A DNA stretch of 49,628 nt from Spirochaetota bacterium (GTDB lineage: Bacteria > Spirochaetota > Brachyspiria > Brachyspirales > JACRPF01), in NCBI GenBank assembly GCA_038043445.1, contig JBBTBY010000027.1, positions 120,153 to 169,780 on the forward strand, read 5' to 3'. The notes under the pieces are model-generated. The model made no database searches. It saw only the letters and a list, made by a program, of their open reading frames with translations, and had not been told where the DNA came from. Numbering within the stretch: position 1 is the stretch's first letter; each line of letters starts with the position of its first letter. Of this stretch, positions 25,541 through 34,285 are shown one piece after another. Both the position numbers and the translations under genes were made by a program.

Positions 25541-27346
25541 TTATTCGGTCACGATACGCACATTGTCAAACATGACCGTTCCGCTTACCACTTCAAGGCC
25601 GAGGAGGAGCTCCACTTTCACCGCCATTTCATGCACCGTGTATGAGAAGGAGACTTTCTGCTCGAACGTCCCGATGCCGACCGCTGCCTGCGGATAATCC
25701 TTCCTGCTCTCGGCGTCGGTCACGACGAGCATGCATTTGATGCCGTTGTATGATTTCGGCTTCTCGCTCACGCCGACGGCTTTTACCTGCGCCTCGACGC
25801 GTATCTTCTTTCCGCGGAGCTTCTCTACCGGGAGCGAGAGCACAGCGCTTTTCGTCGCCGACGGATCGTCGGACACGATGGAGAGCGCCTTGCCGTTCGC
25901 CGAGGGAACTATCGTATGCGCTCCTATCCATTTCGACGTGTCACCGTCGAAGTTCTCTTCGAGAAGAACGGTCGACACGGTGTTCTCTGCTTTTGCGGCC
26001 GTTCGTGCGTCGGCTTGAGGCGCGGGCATATTCGGGGATTCGGTCATCGCTTTTATTATCGCGTCAGCATAGCCCTGCATACCCTTGTCGCCGGGATGCC
26101 AGTTGACGCCGCCATTGGTGAAGCGCTTTTCAGCACCCGCCGACGCCTCAGGATCTGCGTGTACCTTCGTAATATCGACGAACACGACGCCCTGACGCCT
26201 GCAGACCGTGCGTATCATCTCATCCTTAGCAGCACCGCTTCTCCATGTGCCGGTGCAGTATATGCGCACCGACGACTTCGCTTTCTTTATCGCGCTCACG
26301 AGCGATTCATACGGTCTTTCGAATTTCTCTTCCGTCGCTTCGCGGTCATTCTCCCCGAGCTGAATGATGACGAGGTCCGCTCCGACAGCGGTGATCGAAT
26401 CGATGGCAGAAAGCTTTCCTGCGATCGTTCCGCCGCCGACAGCGCTGATGCTGAGCTCAGGCGATGCCCCCTGCGCTGCTGCTATTGCCGCGTGCACCAG
26501 ATGCACATAGTCTTTTTCTTCCGCGGACGCCGCCATTCCCCAATCGGTGAGCCAGCCGAGTTTTTCAGCGGGACCGTGTTTGGTGATGCTGTCGCCGATG
26601 ACGAGAAGCTTTTTTACCCCGGCGATCTTTCCTGTCGCCGCGGGCACGATGCTCGCGGCCGATATTTTTTTCATGCCGTTCTCGTATGTTTTCATGATCT
26701 CCTCGCCGGTAAGCTCTCTCGCATAGATGCGCACTTCGTCGATGTCGCCGCTAAAAGCATTGCCGCCCGCTGGTGTGAACGCCCCGATGACCAGCTCGGT
26801 GCCTGAAGCGAGTATCGGTCCGCCGCGCTGCATTGTTCCGCTCGACTTTCCGTTGAGGTACACGCGCACCGTTGCCCCGTCATACGTGCCGACGGCATAA
26901 TTCCATGAGCCGCTCTTGATCGGTTCGGAGGCATAGGCGCCGAAGCCCCATGCCTTGGATTCATTGGGGACCTGCCATTGCAGTATCTCGCCGTTGATAT
27001 TGAAGCGATACCCCTGTTTCCCGGAGCCGGACATTTTCACTAACAGTTGTCCGTCCTTCTGCGGCCCCGACGGTTTGAACCAGAGCGATACGCTGATCGA
27101 TGCGGGGGTGAGGAGCGGCGAGTCCTTTATCGTTACCGACGGCTTATCCGCGGCATTGAACGACAGTGCACTCCCGGCTACGCCGCCTACCCATTTCGTA
27201 TTGGCCGTTATACCGGTGAACGTGCCGTTCGCGTCACTCACCTGTGTGCCGCTTCCCTCATCGAAGGTGAGACGAAGCACGGGCGGTTCCGCCGCGCACA
27301 GTATCGTAACGAAAGAAAGTGCCAGAGCAATGATGTGTGGTCTCAT
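25541..27346 (-). CDS. Secreted LamG-SGNH esterase with C-terminal carbohydrate-binding-like module
   Basis: 601 residues from the ATG at 27346 (MRPHIIALALSFVTILCAA signal peptide). Residues about 20-225 are a LamG/concanavalin-like domain ('GDIDEVRIYARELTGEEI'). About 245-435 is an SGNH hydrolase: Ser253 in 'VIGDSITKHG', Asn333 in 'GENDRE' and His417 in 'NWHPGDKG'. About 457-601 is the beta-sandwich module shared with the GH51 and GH5 enzymes here ('KPKSYNGIKCMLVV', 'SGTVMFDNV'). SGNH enzymes in such loci usually remove acetyl or other acyl groups from xylan. It is downstream of the two GH51 genes on the same strand, so likely co-transcribed. Confidence 0.88.
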   Translation of the reverse strand: MRPHIIALALSFVTILCAAEPPVLRLTFDEGSGTQVSDANGTFTGITANTKWVGGVAGSALSFNAADKPSVTIKDSPLLTPASISVSLWFKPSGPQKDGQLLVKMSGSGKQGYRFNINGEILQWQVPNESKAWGFGAYASEPIKSGSWNYAVGTYDGATVRVYLNGKSSGTMQRGGPILASGTELVIGAFTPAGGNAFSGDIDEVRIYARELTGEEIMKTYENGMKKISAASIVPAATGKIAGVKKLLVIGDSITKHGPAEKLGWLTDWGMAASAEEKDYVHLVHAAIAAAQGASPELSISAVGGGTIAGKLSAIDSITAVGADLVIIQLGENDREATEEKFERPYESLVSAIKKAKSSVRIYCTGTWRSGAAKDEMIRTVCRRQGVVFVDITKVHADPEASAGAEKRFTNGGVNWHPGDKGMQGYADAIIKAMTESPNMPAPQADARTAAKAENTVSTVLLEENFDGDTSKWIGAHTIVPSANGKALSIVSDDPSATKSAVLSLPVEKLRGKKIRVEAQVKAVGVSEKPKSYNGIKCMLVVTDAESRKDYPQAAVGIGTFEQKVSFSYTVHEMAVKVELLLGLEVVSGTVMFDNVRIVTE

Positions 27347-27365
27347 GCAATACCCCCGTAGCGGA

Positions 27366-27437
27366 TTATTTATCGACATTCTTCACCGTGTAGAGCGCGA
27401 CGATGCTTTTCGGCAGCAATCCGCCGGTTTTGTTTTT
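27366..27437 (-). pseudogene. Possible C-terminal remnant of a lost glycosidase gene
   Basis: The 123-base gap between the first GH51 gene and the SGNH gene contains, right after an in-frame TGA, 23 codons reading KNKTGGLLPKSIVALYTV and on to a TAA. 'LLPKSIVALYTV' resembles the final strand of bacterial glycoside hydrolases (LPxxSIVTL). No start codon or upstream coding sequence in that frame remains, so this may be the tail of a deleted gene. The fragment is short and could be chance. Confidence 0.3.
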
Positions 27438-27469
27438 TCATCGTTCTCCCCCCTCATGAATTTGCGGGG

Positions 27470-29503
27470 CTACCGCACCGCAAATTCATACGCCGTCATA
27501 GAATGGGCAGGGAACACACCGTCGATCGTGTTCTTCGTCACCGACACGGCGGCGGCGGATATCGTTTCGGCCACTTCGCCTTTCTGATTGACCGACTCAA
27601 GCGGACCGGTCACCTGCCATATTTTTCCCGATGCGATGTTCGCCCCGTTGACCGTGATGCGAGACGGTATATCAAGGATATGGTGTTTATTGAACACCAT
27701 CACATACACGGTCTTTTTATTCGCCGAGAAGCTCGCGGTTGCCGTGAGCGCATCGAACGGAGGCTTTTCGTTCTCATCTGCAACGACCGCGATGTCCTTG
27801 ACCTCGATGGCCGCATTGACCGGTGTCGTATCCTTGCCGATGATGCGCCAGAGCAGGATGAGCTTTGTGCAGTCGGGGAGTACCGTCATGGAGCCGGTGA
27901 AATCCGTCCAGTCGGCCGCCTCATTGAGCTTTTCAACGCCGATGGCGGACTTTGTCGCATCCCATCCCCGGCCGTCCATGAGCCCGATACCGATGCGGTA
28001 CTTCTCCGTCGAACCGATGCAGCGTGCTTTGAAGCTGATCTGGTATGTCGCTGATGGTGAGACCGAAAATGTCGTAACGGTGGGATATCGTTCACCGGTA
28101 TAATCCTTCAGGCTGAGGGTAAGCGTTGTGCCATCCGCCTTCCACGAGGCATTCCCCTCGCTCCCATCGGCGAGCGTTATCTTCGGCTCTTTTATTATCT
28201 CATTCGTTCGTATGCGACGCGGTTTTACGCGCAGTACTCCTTCAAAATCGATCTTTGGCGATCCCACCTCGGTTGCAAGGAGTGTTGTGCCGAAATGCTG
28301 CCCCCAGAGACGGAACAGGTAATAGGCGGGGAGAAATTTCCACTCCGCGGCCTTGCCTTCGGGTATTGTCGACACATCACCGGGTCCGCGCACGAACCCC
28401 CAGTACCCGTTGATGAACTGCCAGTAATTCGCCATGAGTATGTTCTGTTCCGGCTGCAGGAGCGATCGCACATAATCTGCGCAGAAGAGAGCGGTGCCGT
28501 AGGCGTAGCGATAGGGTATGGGCTTGTTCTGAACGAACATGCCGTTGAATTCGGTTATCGCTAACGGTATGTCACGGCCGGCATTCTCCCGAATGATGCG
28601 TCGATATTCGGAGAGCATATCATTGAGATCGTCGACCCCGGCCATGCATGCGCGCATGAGCTTGTCGGACGAGATGACGCCCGTATCGCTGTGATATCCC
28701 ACCTGATACGTGTGCAGTGCGAGGAAATCCGATCTGCTTCCCGCGAGGCGGCATATCTCGGCGTTCCATTTGTCGTACGGACCGGTGCCGGTGCCAAGAT
28801 GCGGCCCCATTTTTATCGACGGATCGACCTTCTTCATAAGGCTCTCGCACGCGAGATAATAGTCGGCATACTGCTGTACGGTAAATTTCTTGAACGGCTT
28901 TACATCGTGATTGCCGTGATCTTCTTCGTTGCCGATCTCAAAGTATCTCACCCGATACGGTTCCTTGTGTCCCCACTGCGCGCGCTTCATGGCCCATGGG
29001 TGATCGGGCGTTGCCGGGGCATTGAGATATTCCACAAGTTCGGCCTTATCCTCCGGTGTGCCGACATACACGGCGACGTTCATGAGCGGCTCGCATCCGA
29101 CGGCGCGGCAGTACGTCATGAATTCGTCGATGCCGAAGGTGTAGTCGGGGCGTTCATCGAGGGGGCCGACCGTTCTTTTCCAGTCGAAATTGTGCACGAG
29201 ACAGCCGCCGGGATAGCGCATGATCTTCATCCCGATCTCCTTTGAGAACCGTACTGCATCGGGTACCGGCACTTTGTTCTTTTTATCCCAGAGCCCGCTC
29301 CCGGTTCGCCCCTGGGAATTCGAATGCGGGCCGAAAACGAATTGGCCTTCAGCGGCTTCCACATTATGACCGAATACGAGCGGATTGACCGCGCCGATGA
29401 CTTTCCCCGCGTCGACGGTTATGACGCCGTGCGGCATATCGTCACCATAGGCCACACACAGTGCGAAGCATGGCACGAGCGCTGCTGAAATGAACCGATT
29501 CAT
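27470..29503 (-). CDS. Secreted GH51 alpha-L-arabinofuranosidase-like enzyme with inserted beta-sandwich
   Basis: 677 residues with a signal peptide (1-20). The GH51 TIM barrel shows 'MRYPGGCLVHNFDWK', the acid/base Glu193 in 'EIGNEEDHG' and the nucleophile Glu318 in 'LAITEFNG'. The usual C-terminal beta domain is interrupted by about 140 residues ('ATYQISFKARCIGS', 'GLMDGRGWDATKSA') that look like a CBM4/9-type sandwich, before the chain resumes with 'TVYVMVFNKHH' and 'PAHSMTAYEFAVR'. GH51 enzymes release arabinose from arabinoxylan or arabinan; some are endoglucanases. It lies 65 bases after a paralogue with GGAG before the ATG. The two probably arose by duplication. Confidence 0.88.
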   Translation of the reverse strand: MNRFISAALVPCFALCVAYGDDMPHGVITVDAGKVIGAVNPLVFGHNVEAAEGQFVFGPHSNSQGRTGSGLWDKKNKVPVPDAVRFSKEIGMKIMRYPGGCLVHNFDWKRTVGPLDERPDYTFGIDEFMTYCRAVGCEPLMNVAVYVGTPEDKAELVEYLNAPATPDHPWAMKRAQWGHKEPYRVRYFEIGNEEDHGNHDVKPFKKFTVQQYADYYLACESLMKKVDPSIKMGPHLGTGTGPYDKWNAEICRLAGSRSDFLALHTYQVGYHSDTGVISSDKLMRACMAGVDDLNDMLSEYRRIIRENAGRDIPLAITEFNGMFVQNKPIPYRYAYGTALFCADYVRSLLQPEQNILMANYWQFINGYWGFVRGPGDVSTIPEGKAAEWKFLPAYYLFRLWGQHFGTTLLATEVGSPKIDFEGVLRVKPRRIRTNEIIKEPKITLADGSEGNASWKADGTTLTLSLKDYTGERYPTVTTFSVSPSATYQISFKARCIGSTEKYRIGIGLMDGRGWDATKSAIGVEKLNEAADWTDFTGSMTVLPDCTKLILLWRIIGKDTTPVNAAIEVKDIAVVADENEKPPFDALTATASFSANKKTVYVMVFNKHHILDIPSRITVNGANIASGKIWQVTGPLESVNQKGEVAETISAAAVSVTKNTIDGVFPAHSMTAYEFAVR

Positions 29504-29568
29504 GATGTCTCCTTCGCTTCTTCATTGATCTCGGGATATATCGTCGTGAGGCATTCTCATTTCGTGCT

Positions 29569-31950
29569 TTACCGGAAATTGAACGCTGTCATCGAATGGG
29601 CGGGAAGCACGACGGTGAACGCCCCGCCTGCAATGCCTTCCACCGGAGCGCCGCTCACGATCTCTTTTGTCGTTTCCTTTTTGGGATCTTTGTTGTCAAG
29701 CGACTCCGCGTTCACCTGCCACATCTTTCCCCGCGAGATCCCCGCACCCTTCACGCTGATACGCGTCGTTATATCGCTTACCATGCTTTTGTTGAATACC
29801 ATGAGGCAGAGCGTCTTCCCGTCCGCGGAACGGCTTGCGCTCGCCGTGAGGAGGCGGTAGGGCTGTTCCCGCTTACGCGCAATGCGCAGGTCCTTGATCT
29901 CGACGTTCGCAGAAACGCCTGTGTCCGACTTTCCGCGTATGCGGCCGGTCAATACAACGCCGGATGCATCCGGCAGCGTATTGTATTCGATGCTGAACGC
30001 ATTCCATTCGCCCGCCGATTCGATGCCTTCAATGGCTTTGGCGGATTTCGTAGCGCCCCATCCCCGGCTGTCCATGATCCCCACGCCGAGTATGAAATCG
30101 CCCGAGCTTCCGACGGTGCGCGCCTTGAACGTGAGCACGTACGTCGAAGCAGGAGAGAGGGCAGCGGAGGCGAATAACGGATAATCATCGCTTTTTGCGT
30201 TCTTTATCTGCATGGTGATCGAGTCTTTTCCGGTGACACGGAATGCGCATGTTTCAGCGGTCTGGTCCGTAAGAACGATATCCGGATCGTCGATGGCATT
30301 CGCGATCGCCGGTGAATAGCGCGGTGATTCAACAGTAAGGCCAAGAAGCTCGGACCCGAAATGTTCGCCCCAGAGCCGGAACGTGTAGTATGCAGGGAGC
30401 GTCGTCCATCCGGAAGCGGACTTGCGGACAAAACCCCAAAAACCGCCGATGAAATGCCAGTATTCGGCCATGAAGATGTTGTTCTTCGGCTCAAGCATGT
30501 ACCGGACATAATCGGCACAGAAGAGGGCGGCTCCGTATGAGAAGCGGAGTTCGTGATTCCCGCCATTGTACTCGGTTATCGCCATCGGTATGTCCTTCCC
30601 CGCGTTCTTCCTGATGACCTCGCGGTATTCGGTGAGCCGTTCAGCGCCGATGTCGGGCGACCGCATGAACATATCCACGGGCGGCAGATAGGTATGTATC
30701 GCAATGAGGTCCGCCTTGTCTTTGACGATGGAGAACACTTTTGCGTTCCACGGATCTGACGGCGGTGTGCCCGTGCCTGCATGCACGCTCATCTTAATGG
30801 AAGGATCGATCGCTTTCATCGATCGGACGCAGCGGAGAAAATAATCGGCATACTTCTCAGCCGTGAATTTCTGGAACGGTTTCACATTATGATTGCCGTG
30901 GTCTTCCTCATTGCCTATCTCAAAGTATTTGATGCCGTACGGTTCCTTATGCCCCCACTGGGCACGCTTCATCGCCCAGGGGTGTTCGGGCGTTGCCGGG
31001 GCATTGCAGTATTCAACGAGCTCTGCCTTGTCCTCGGGCGTCCCGACATAGACGGCTACCGTCATAAGCGGCTCGGCACCGACGGCACGGCAGTATTCCA
31101 CGAGCTCATCGATGCCGAATGCGAAATTCGGGCGTTCATCGTACGGGCCCACGGCTTTTTTCCAGTCAAAATTATGGACAAGACATCCGCCGGGGTAGCG
31201 CATCATCTTCATGCCGATATCTTTCGAGAATTGCACGATCTCGGGGGTCGGTTTTCTTTCCGCAATATTCCAGATGCCGTCCGCGTCCGATTTCGGACTC
31301 GGTTTGGTCGAAAAAATATCCTTGCCGTCAGCCGCTTCAAGATTATGCCCAAAGATGAACGGGTTAACCGAACCGCGTGCCTTGTCGGCCTCTATCACAA
31401 TGCTGCCGGAGAGATCCTCCCGCTTCGGCGTTATCATAAAGCTTTTCTCGGGGGCTTTGCCTTCGACACGTACGGAGAGGTCATCGAACCATACCGTGCC
31501 GGTGACCGATTCGAGCCCCAGCATGAGCGATGCCTTCATCGTCTCATGCGGTACGTTCACGATGAACTGTACGCGCTGCCAGTCAAAGCTCTCGGTACCG
31601 ATAGTCGCCTGCGGCCAGTCCTTTTTGTCCGCGGTCTGCCAATAAAGCAGCACCTTGATGCCGTTATACGATTTCGGCTTTGCGCTCACGTTCTCTGCTT
31701 TGACCTGCGCAGTAATGACGATCTTCCTGCCTTTATACTTTTCCGCATCGAGCGTATAGGTCAGCTTATTATCGCCTGCCTGCGTCATTACGCGCATCAC
31801 TGTGCCGCGGTCGGACTTTTCAAGCGTATACGTTCCGTCCTTCCAGCGCTCTGCAACGGAAGCAGCATTCTCGAAATCCTCGGTAAAAAGCGTTGTCTGT
31901 GCCATACAGAAACCTGCGAGTATTATTGAAATGAAAATACTTCTGAGCAT
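29569..31950 (-). CDS. Secreted GH51 alpha-L-arabinofuranosidase-like enzyme with N-terminal binding-like module
   Basis: 793 residues with a signal peptide (1-17). Residues about 20-165 are the shared beta-sandwich module ('KPKSYNGIKVLLYW', 'LGLESVTGTVWFDDL'). The GH51 barrel follows with 'MRYPGGCLVHNFDWK', acid/base Glu348 in 'EIGNEEDHG' and nucleophile Glu460 in 'MAITEYNG'. Near the C terminus is the same inserted sandwich as in the neighbouring paralogue ('STYVLTFKARTVGS', 'GIMDSRGWGATKSA'), then 'PAHSMTAFNFR'. The two proteins are near-identical around the active site but differ in the N-terminal module, suggesting duplication then domain gain or loss. It follows the GH5 gene by 81 bases containing two small hairpins. 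Confidence 0.88.
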   Translation of the reverse strand: MLRSIFISIILAGFCMAQTTLFTEDFENAASVAERWKDGTYTLEKSDRGTVMRVMTQAGDNKLTYTLDAEKYKGRKIVITAQVKAENVSAKPKSYNGIKVLLYWQTADKKDWPQATIGTESFDWQRVQFIVNVPHETMKASLMLGLESVTGTVWFDDLSVRVEGKAPEKSFMITPKREDLSGSIVIEADKARGSVNPFIFGHNLEAADGKDIFSTKPSPKSDADGIWNIAERKPTPEIVQFSKDIGMKMMRYPGGCLVHNFDWKKAVGPYDERPNFAFGIDELVEYCRAVGAEPLMTVAVYVGTPEDKAELVEYCNAPATPEHPWAMKRAQWGHKEPYGIKYFEIGNEEDHGNHNVKPFQKFTAEKYADYFLRCVRSMKAIDPSIKMSVHAGTGTPPSDPWNAKVFSIVKDKADLIAIHTYLPPVDMFMRSPDIGAERLTEYREVIRKNAGKDIPMAITEYNGGNHELRFSYGAALFCADYVRYMLEPKNNIFMAEYWHFIGGFWGFVRKSASGWTTLPAYYTFRLWGEHFGSELLGLTVESPRYSPAIANAIDDPDIVLTDQTAETCAFRVTGKDSITMQIKNAKSDDYPLFASAALSPASTYVLTFKARTVGSSGDFILGVGIMDSRGWGATKSAKAIEGIESAGEWNAFSIEYNTLPDASGVVLTGRIRGKSDTGVSANVEIKDLRIARKREQPYRLLTASASRSADGKTLCLMVFNKSMVSDITTRISVKGAGISRGKMWQVNAESLDNKDPKKETTKEIVSGAPVEGIAGGAFTVVLPAHSMTAFNFR

Positions 31951-31984
31951 TGTCTTACTCCGCTCCCCTTTCCCTTCTCAGACG

Positions 31985-32016
31985 TGCGCCTTTGGCGCAG
32001 CTGGCGGCATAGCCGC
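31985..32016. other. Two adjacent small hairpins between the GH5 and GH51 genes
   Basis: TGCGCC-TTT-GGCGCA (31985-31999) and GCGGC-ATA-GCCGC (32004-32016) each form a compact GC-rich stem. Neither has a T-run on the minus strand, so they are more likely mRNA-stabilising or attenuating structures than a terminator. Confidence 0.35.
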
Positions 32017-32031
32017 ACGGGGGATAGGGGT

Positions 32032-34149
32032 CTATTCTGTTACCGCGACCTTAACATTATCGAACCACGCTTTACCGCTCACAAGCTCAAGCCCGAGCGT
32101 GAGTTCGAGCTTCGTTGTGTTCTCAGGGACGGCCACCGTGAACGAGACGTCCTTCCACCCGAAACTTCCGCCGGGGAGGTTCTGCTGGAGATAATCCTTC
32201 TTGCCGTCGGACTTGGAAACGACGAGCATGTATTTGATGCCGTTATGGGATTTCGGGGGCTCGCTCACATTCTCCGCCTTGACCTTCGCGGTACAGACGG
32301 TCTTTTTCCCTTTCATCGCATCAACAGGCAGCAGGGCGACGGTGCTTTTGCTTTTTGATGCATCATTGTTGTCGATGGCGAGTGCCATGCCCGACACGCC
32401 CTGTTCAAGCGAATAGATCTTCTGCGCGAACGCTTTCGGGGCGCCGTTATCAAAATCCTCGTCGATGAACACGCCCGCGGGGAGGGTTTTCGGCGCGACG
32501 GTCTTCGGCGGCTCCGCTTTTGTCTCGGTCTTCGCGTCTGCAGGCGGCGGTACGTTCTTCATCCATTTCGCCGCGTCCGGGTACTTCGGCTTCTCGTTCT
32601 TCGCGAACCATGAGAGGAGTGCTTCCTTCCGTGCGGTCGTCGCTGCGGGGTGATGCACATCTTTATTGACCGGCGCATCGGCATGCTCCACGCTCCAGCC
32701 GGGCCACTCGCGGAAGGCGTGATATGTCCAATCCCAGCCGTACCCTTCGAAAATGTCGATAACGTCCGAGAGATACTGCGCGGCCCCCGGCGCCCAGCGC
32801 ACCGCGCTGAATTCGCCCACATAGATGTGCGCATTATAGGCGAGCTGGAAATCGCGCACCGGCTTCAATATTTCCCGGAGCACTTCCTTATCGAACATTT
32901 TTTTGTTTATCATCCCGGGGTAGACGATCCCGGTAGTGGTGTTGTATATGCCCTGATGTGTGAATTCCCCCGGCTCGTACATATGCACCTGATAGACGAT
33001 GTTCGGTACATTGACAGGCATCATTTCGACAAAGCCGCGCGGTGAGTCCCACTCGAGCACCTCGACGATGATGGGCATGTTCGCATCGATGGCCCGTATC
33101 GCTTTTGCCGCGCGCGTCTGTGTTGCGTGATAATCCATGCCGGCGGGGGCCGGTTTCGTTTCCACCGGCTCGTTCACAAGGTCATATCCCCATATCGCGG
33201 GGTGGCCCTTGAAGCGTTTCGCGAAACGCTCCCACACTTTCACGAAATGATCGTTATATCGCTGCTCATAGAACATGCGCATGCTTCTGTCATCCAGTCT
33301 CCCGCCGGGGGGCGAATGGAGATCGACGACGACCTTGAATCCCCAGGTGAGCGCCGCATTGAGCAGACGGTCGAGATCGGTCATTTCTTCCTCTATCCAG
33401 GTGTCATATTCGGCGAGTTCAAGATCGGTGTTCGCCGCGCCCCATTTCCTTGTCATCTGATATCGCACGAGATTCGCCTTCCATTCGCTGCCGAAGACGC
33501 GGAAATCCTCGTCCTTTACGGTGTTCGGCGACATGGCGCCGCGCAGACGCGGGATGTCATGACCCTTGTACATCGGCGGCGGATCGGCCATCGGTGCCGG
33601 GCGGACGGGCGGACGGCCTTTGAGCACGACGATCCTGATATCGTCGAACCACACCGCGCCCGTGCACGATTCCAAGCCGAGATAGACCTCGGCACTTTCA
33701 ATATCTTCATCAATGGCCTGTGTGAACGAAAGCTCTTTCCAGTCGAATGTGCCGAATACATCGCCTTGATTCTGATAGGATTCACGGCCGGGTGTCTTGA
33801 AGTGGAGCATCCATTTTATACCGTTATACGACTGGGGGGGCTTGGTGACATTGTTCGCTTTTGCCTTGCAATAGAGCAATATTTTCAAACCGCGATAGGG
33901 CGTAAGATCGATGGGCATCATGATCTTATGGTGTCCTGGTGCTTCTCCCGCCGGCGTTTCCACCTTGAGGCACATGCTGCCGTCGGGACCTTCCGGCACC
34001 CATGTCGCGAACGATGCTTCGCTCCATTTTGACCGCTCGGCATCGTTATTGAAGCTCATGGAAAGCACACTATCGCCCGATTTCGGCTCCGGGGCAGCGA
34101 TGGCATATATCGCGGCGAATAGAGACACTGACAGGATGATTTTCCTCAT
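32032..34149 (-). CDS. Secreted GH5 endo-glycanase flanked by two copies of a binding-like module
   Basis: 705 residues with a signal peptide (1-19). The catalytic GH5 TIM barrel (about 200-520) shows 'KVVVDLHSPPGG', acid/base Glu327 in 'GYDLVNEPVE', 'YQVHMYEP' and nucleophile Glu446 in 'IYVGEFSAVRW'. It is bracketed by two diverged copies of the shared sandwich module: about 27-178 ('PPQSYNGIKWMLHF', 'GAVWFDDIRIV') and about 553-705 ('PPKSHNGIKYMLVV', 'SGKAWFDNVKV'). A Pro/Lys/Thr-rich linker precedes the second. GH5 enzymes cleave beta-1,4 glucans, mannans or xylans; the subfamily cannot be fixed here. AAGGAG precedes the ATG. It is the first gene of the hydrolase series, downstream of direct repeats and a TTGACA element. 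Confidence 0.9.
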   Translation of the reverse strand: MRKIILSVSLFAAIYAIAAPEPKSGDSVLSMSFNNDAERSKWSEASFATWVPEGPDGSMCLKVETPAGEAPGHHKIMMPIDLTPYRGLKILLYCKAKANNVTKPPQSYNGIKWMLHFKTPGRESYQNQGDVFGTFDWKELSFTQAIDEDIESAEVYLGLESCTGAVWFDDIRIVVLKGRPPVRPAPMADPPPMYKGHDIPRLRGAMSPNTVKDEDFRVFGSEWKANLVRYQMTRKWGAANTDLELAEYDTWIEEEMTDLDRLLNAALTWGFKVVVDLHSPPGGRLDDRSMRMFYEQRYNDHFVKVWERFAKRFKGHPAIWGYDLVNEPVETKPAPAGMDYHATQTRAAKAIRAIDANMPIIVEVLEWDSPRGFVEMMPVNVPNIVYQVHMYEPGEFTHQGIYNTTTGIVYPGMINKKMFDKEVLREILKPVRDFQLAYNAHIYVGEFSAVRWAPGAAQYLSDVIDIFEGYGWDWTYHAFREWPGWSVEHADAPVNKDVHHPAATTARKEALLSWFAKNEKPKYPDAAKWMKNVPPPADAKTETKAEPPKTVAPKTLPAGVFIDEDFDNGAPKAFAQKIYSLEQGVSGMALAIDNNDASKSKSTVALLPVDAMKGKKTVCTAKVKAENVSEPPKSHNGIKYMLVVSKSDGKKDYLQQNLPGGSFGWKDVSFTVAVPENTTKLELTLGLELVSGKAWFDNVKVAVTE

Positions 34150-34175
34150 TAAAACAGCTCCTTGGGTGCAGGGGA

Positions 34176-34205
34176 TACATCGGACCGTTGATAAGGATAT
34201 GTCAA
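34176..34205 (-). promoter_or_regulatory. Candidate promoter of the hydrolase series
   Basis: Minus strand: a perfect TTGACA (34205-34200) followed after 18 bases by GATGTA (34181-34176), a poor -10. A strong -35 with a weak -10 suits activator-dependent transcription, consistent with the direct repeats just upstream. The -10 assignment is uncertain. Confidence 0.35.
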
Positions 34206-34208
34206 AAC

Positions 34209-34256
34209 GGTAAAAATCTCTAGGTAAAAATTAAGAATTATGCGGATAAAATTAAG
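34209..34256. promoter_or_regulatory. Direct repeats upstream of the GH5 gene, possible AraC-type binding sites
   Basis: AAAATTAAG occurs at 34227-34235 and again at 34248-34256, exactly 21 bases apart (two helical turns). GGTAAAAAT also occurs twice, at 34209-34217 and 34223-34231. AraC-family activators typically bind direct half-sites about 21 bases apart just upstream of the -35. An AraC gene lies in this locus; the link is inference. Confidence 0.4.
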
Positions 34257-34285
34257 GGGGATCGTGAACGCATGGGGATGCGGTC

